From the NCBI GenBank assembly GCA_012841175.1, contig DUVG01000226.1, positions 1 to 10,581 on the forward strand: 10,581 bases of DNA, written 5' to 3'. Position 1 is the first letter of the stretch, and each line of letters begins with the position of its first letter. Shown here in pieces: positions 7,923 to 10,581 of this stretch. The DNA comes from Clostridium sp. GTDB lineage: Bacteria > Bacillota > Clostridia > Acetivibrionales > Acetivibrionaceae. The position numbers and the translations under genes are program-made. The notes below the pieces were generated by a model. That model was given only the letters and a program-made list of their open reading frames with translations, ran no database searches and had not been told where the DNA came from.

Positions 7923-7930
7923 ACCTCCTT
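7923..7930 (-). promoter_or_regulatory. Ribosome binding site that fixes the MoxR start
   Basis: On the - strand the sequence reads AAGGAGGT, an almost full match to the 16S rRNA anti-Shine-Dalgarno end. GGAGG lies five bases before the ATG at 7918, so translation starts there rather than at 7954. Confidence 0.88.
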
Positions 7931-7960
7931 TTTAAAACATAAAAGATTTGTCATAATACA

Positions 7961-7988
7961 ATTATAAAAGTATCTAGAAATAAATCAA
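7961..7988 (-). promoter_or_regulatory. Predicted sigma-A promoter for the MoxR-DUF58 genes
   Basis: On the - strand, TTGATT (complement of 7983-7988) and a perfect TATAAT (complement of 7961-7966) are 16 bases apart. Transcription would start near 7953, leaving a leader of about 35 nt. This suggests that the MoxR-DUF58 pair can be expressed apart from the transglutaminase gene. Confidence 0.6.
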
Positions 7989-8013
7989 TATATTTTAACT
8001 ATTTTAATATTTT

Positions 8014-8025
8014 TTTGTATACAAA
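8014..8025. promoter_or_regulatory. 12-base perfect palindrome, possible operator
   Basis: TTTGTATACAAA reads the same on both strands. It lies about 26 bases upstream of the predicted -35 box of the MoxR promoter, in the 162-base gap between the two genes. A dimeric regulator could bind here, but in DNA this AT-rich a chance origin is quite possible. The gap shows no clear terminator for the transglutaminase gene. Confidence 0.3.
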
Positions 8026-8080
8026 GTCATTATCATTAAAATTTGTAAAAGTTATAAACAGAAGGTGTAAACTCCCCATG

Positions 8081-10581
8081 CTAAAATGTTGTGAAAAAAT
8101 ATATAAACTTTAATTTTTTACGGGTTGCATCTAAAACATGCTTGTAAAAATTATATACTATTTCTTTTTCTTCCTCGGTTATCTCTTGCTGGCTGTATCT
8201 TGCTTTGACAAATAAAGTTGTAATTTCACTAAAACTATAGGGGTGAAAACACCCATAGGCATCTATTCTTTTGGCATATTCAAAAGGTGTTTCTCCATCC
8301 AGTACAGGTTTTTTTAGAATTTTAAGATGTTTTAGATATTTTTCAAATAGTTTAATTACACACTCTCTAGCATTTAATTTATAGATTCTCTTAAGTTTTA
8401 TTTTTCGTATAAGTAAGTTCAAAGAGATAATAAGAGGGAATATTGCCACAACCAACAATATGGTTAAAATAAGGCGTATATTTAGTGGCTGAGGGGTTTC
8501 TTCATTTGGCATAGTAGGTTTTCTGTTTGTGCCACTAGAATTTCCAGGTTGATAGTTGCTAGGTCTGTAACCTTGTTGCGTCTGCTGTAATAAATAAGGC
8601 GGGGGAGTTGAACCTGGATTGTAAAAAGTATAGTTGTAAATGGCAGTTGGTTCAAAAACAACCCATCCAACCCCTTCAAAAAATACTTCCACCCAAGCAT
8701 GGGCATCAGAATTTCTAACTTCATATAAGTTGCCTTCTGTTGGAAGATAGGGAAGTCTATAGCCTTCTACATACCTTGATGGTATCCCAATGCACCTTGT
8801 GAGGATAGCCATAGATGTTGCAAAATAAGTACAATATCCTTCTTTACTATCAAAAAGAAAATAATCTACAAAATCCCTACCCTCTGGAACATCTCCAGGA
8901 CTTAAAGTGTAATAATAATTTTGAGCAAGGTGAGTTTCTAATGATTTTACTTTATCAAAATTGTTTTCTTCATTTTTTGTTATTTCATATGCAAGTTCTT
9001 GTACTCTGTCAGGAAGGCTGCCTGGTACAAATGTATAATTATTATAAACAAAATCTGTATAAACCAATGCTAGTCTGTAGGTATAGTATTCATACATTAA
9101 ATCTTGTAACGCGTTATTTACAGATAAGACGTATTTTGTAAAGAACAAAAAATCAAAGTTATATCTACTAAATTCTGAAAACAAGTACTGGTGAATAAGA
9201 TTTGTAAATTCAGATATGTATTCTAAGCTAGAATTGCTGGAAACATAATATCTTATGTCTTGATTGCTTAAGTCACTTTCATTCAGCTTTGTAAAGGAAG
9301 AAGCTATTAATAATTCCAGATCAGACATATGGCTTGTATCAACATATTTTAAAAGCACATCATTACTTGATTTGTATGCTTCTAAATGGTCATGGTACTG
9401 AGGTGTAGTAAAATTGGAGCTTTGAGGAAAAGCGTCTGGGAGAGTTTCATTTATATCTAAAACATTATTTTTTTCAAAATAATCAGAAGTGTGATTTATA
9501 ATGTAGTCACTCATTTCTTTTAATATTTTTTTCAGTTTAGTGGCATAAAAGTCAGGATAACTTTGTCTTAACGTATTTTCAAAAACATTACTATTTGTAT
9601 CAAAAAACAAATATTCTAACGAATAGGAAAAATCCTTTTCAAGAGGATTAAGGTAAATAAGTGTATCTTCTGTGTCAATATGAATTCCGTCATTTTTGAT
9701 GTTGGTATCATGAAAATCAAATACATATGGATTTAAAGGTGTAAATATAGTAGGTGTATTTATATTATGATAAGTAACATTTATATTAAGAACAGATAAA
9801 AAATCGTCAAAAAACTCAGAGTGTTGGCTAGAAGAATTTGGATAAGCCATATCAAGGAGTGCAACAAGTTTTTCACCATATAAACTTTTTGGGGAAGTAT
9901 AATATTTTTTTTTAGTATTATTATTGGTTTTTTGTGAATTGTCCTCCATTGTAGTTTCATAAACTAAAGTCCAATTATTATTATCATAATAGTTTTTTGA
10001 ACGACCTCTTAAATAGATTCTTTTTTCAGACTCAACTTCTAATACTTTTGTGTCATCTAATTTTATATTTCCACCTAATGAATTACTGTCTCCAAAACCG
10101 ATAGATGCTAAAGAAAACACCCCTATTTCTTGAATATTGTCAAGTTTACCTTTGTTTCCAAATTTAAAAGTAAAATTGTTATATGCTTTTTGTAATTTAC
10201 TGTCCATCCACTTCCACTCAATAGGTTTAGAACTTACTGGTATTAAACTAGTTAAAAAAATTATCAATATGCATATTGGAAGTGCAAAAGCAAAAATCCC
10301 GGGAAGTTTTATAATATTATTTGCATCTTCTTTTGACTTTTTATAATAAATGTGAAGAAAATAATACATTAATACCGAAACACAAAAAGTGTAAAAAGCT
10401 ATATATGCTTCGTCCATAAAAAAGCCAAACATCCACTGGCTTGAAAAAAGAGTGATTCCACTTAAAGCTATAAGTGGGAAATTAAACCTAACAAATGTAA
10501 ATATAAATACAAAGGTTGATAAAGAAATACAAAATAAAATAGTAATAATGGTAGAATAAGTTTGGTTTAAAACCTCAACAT
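8081..10581 (-). CDS. TgpA-type transmembrane transglutaminase-like protein (5' end cut by window)
   Basis: The first Met in frame is at 10432 (783 residues from there), but the frame stays open for 49 more codons to the right edge and encodes another hydrophobic helix (STIITILFCISLSTFVFIF), so the true start lies outside. Numbered from that Met: membrane helices at about 8-29 and 46-66, a large outside region, a transglutaminase core at about 490-600, a Pro/Gln/Gly-rich linker at about 606-650, a further helix at 652-675 and a cytoplasmic DUF4129-like tail with ETPFEYAKRI. The catalytic Cys534 lies in EGYCTYFATSMAILTR and His578 in DAHAWVEV; the third position is Glu594 in FEPTA, a common variant of Asp in this group. 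Residues about 280-440 look like extra sequence compared with the family plan I know. The role is probably processing or cross-linking at the envelope together with MoxR and DUF58; the substrate is unknown. Confidence 0.92.
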   Translation of the reverse strand, partial: VEVLNQTYSTIITILFCISLSTFVFIFTFVRFNFPLIALSGITLFSSQWMFGFFMDEAYIAFYTFCVSVLMYYFLHIYYKKSKEDANNIIKLPGIFAFALPICILIIFLTSLIPVSSKPIEWKWMDSKLQKAYNNFTFKFGNKGKLDNIQEIGVFSLASIGFGDSNSLGGNIKLDDTKVLEVESEKRIYLRGRSKNYYDNNNWTLVYETTMEDNSQKTNNNTKKKYYTSPKSLYGEKLVALLDMAYPNSSSQHSEFFDDFLSVLNINVTYHNINTPTIFTPLNPYVFDFHDTNIKNDGIHIDTEDTLIYLNPLEKDFSYSLEYLFFDTNSNVFENTLRQSYPDFYATKLKKILKEMSDYIINHTSDYFEKNNVLDINETLPDAFPQSSNFTTPQYHDHLEAYKSSNDVLLKYVDTSHMSDLELLIASSFTKLNESDLSNQDIRYYVSSNSSLEYISEFTNLIHQYLFSEFSRYNFDFLFFTKYVLSVNNALQDLMYEYYTYRLALVYTDFVYNNYTFVPGSLPDRVQELAYEITKNEENNFDKVKSLETHLAQNYYYTLSPGDVPEGRDFVDYFLFDSKEGYCTYFATSMAILTRCIGIPSRYVEGYRLPYLPTEGNLYEVRNSDAHAWVEVFFEGVGWVVFEPTAIYNYTFYNPGSTPPPYLLQQTQQGYRPSNYQPGNSSGTNRKPTMPNEETPQPLNIRLILTILLVVAIFPLIISLNLLIRKIKLKRIYKLNARECVIKLFEKYLKHLKILKKPVLDGETPFEYAKRIDAYGCFHPYSFSEITTLFVKARYSQQEITEEEKEIVYNFYKHVLDATRKKLKFIYFFTTF

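Noticed and set aside
7919..7954. Longer MoxR protein starting at 7954
   Set aside because: The extra codons run through the strong ribosome binding site at 7923-7930, and the family N-terminus begins naturally at 7918.
8022..8040. Fur-box-like sequence (TGATAAT half-site on the - strand)
   Set aside because: One half-site is complete but the other matches poorly (about 3 of 7), and such matches are common in AT-rich DNA.
8642..8655. Glu594 instead of Asp in the transglutaminase triad as a defect
   Set aside because: FEPT in place of FDPT is, as far as I know, common in TgpA-like proteins and is probably functional.

Overview
The window looks like ordinary chromosome from a low-GC Gram-positive bacterium, most likely one of the Clostridia. 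Evidence: AT-rich sequence with strong purine-rich ribosome binding sites (GGAGG type), a ThiI without a rhodanese domain paired with a dedicated NifS-like cysteine desulfurase, a VanW/YoaR-type wall protein, a DUF2225 protein and a TgpA-type transglutaminase with MoxR and DUF58 partners. I cannot name the genus. No tRNA, rRNA, CRISPR array, insertion sequence or phage gene is visible, and no intergenic stretch exceeds about 165 bases.

Left half, + strand (1-5699). A cysteine desulfurase, cut by the left edge, overlaps thiI by 13 nt. Together they would supply and insert sulfur for 4-thiouridine in tRNA and possibly the thiamine thiazole. After a 113-nt AT-rich gap come a membrane-anchored VanW-domain protein and, 26 nt later, a DUF2225 zinc-ribbon protein. 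A consensus-like sigma-A promoter overlaps the DUF2225 stop codon and is followed by a small terminator-like hairpin in the glyA leader. Then comes glyA (serine hydroxymethyltransferase, true start 4464). A perfect 13-bp-arm hairpin with A and T tracts (5725-5762) closes glyA and also serves the convergent operon.

Right half, - strand (10581 down to 5770). A large membrane transglutaminase-like protein runs off the right edge: its frame stays open for 49 codons upstream of the first Met, so its N-terminus lies outside. After a 162-nt gap with a good sigma-A promoter come a MoxR-family AAA+ ATPase (true start 7918) and a DUF58 membrane protein, overlapping by 14 nt. These three families recur together and are thought to act in protein maturation or assembly at the cell envelope.

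I see no convincing undescribed system. The points most worth a second look are the extra ~160-residue stretch in the transglutaminase ectodomain, the transglutaminase-first gene order with an internal promoter, and the promoter/hairpin arrangement in front of glyA.
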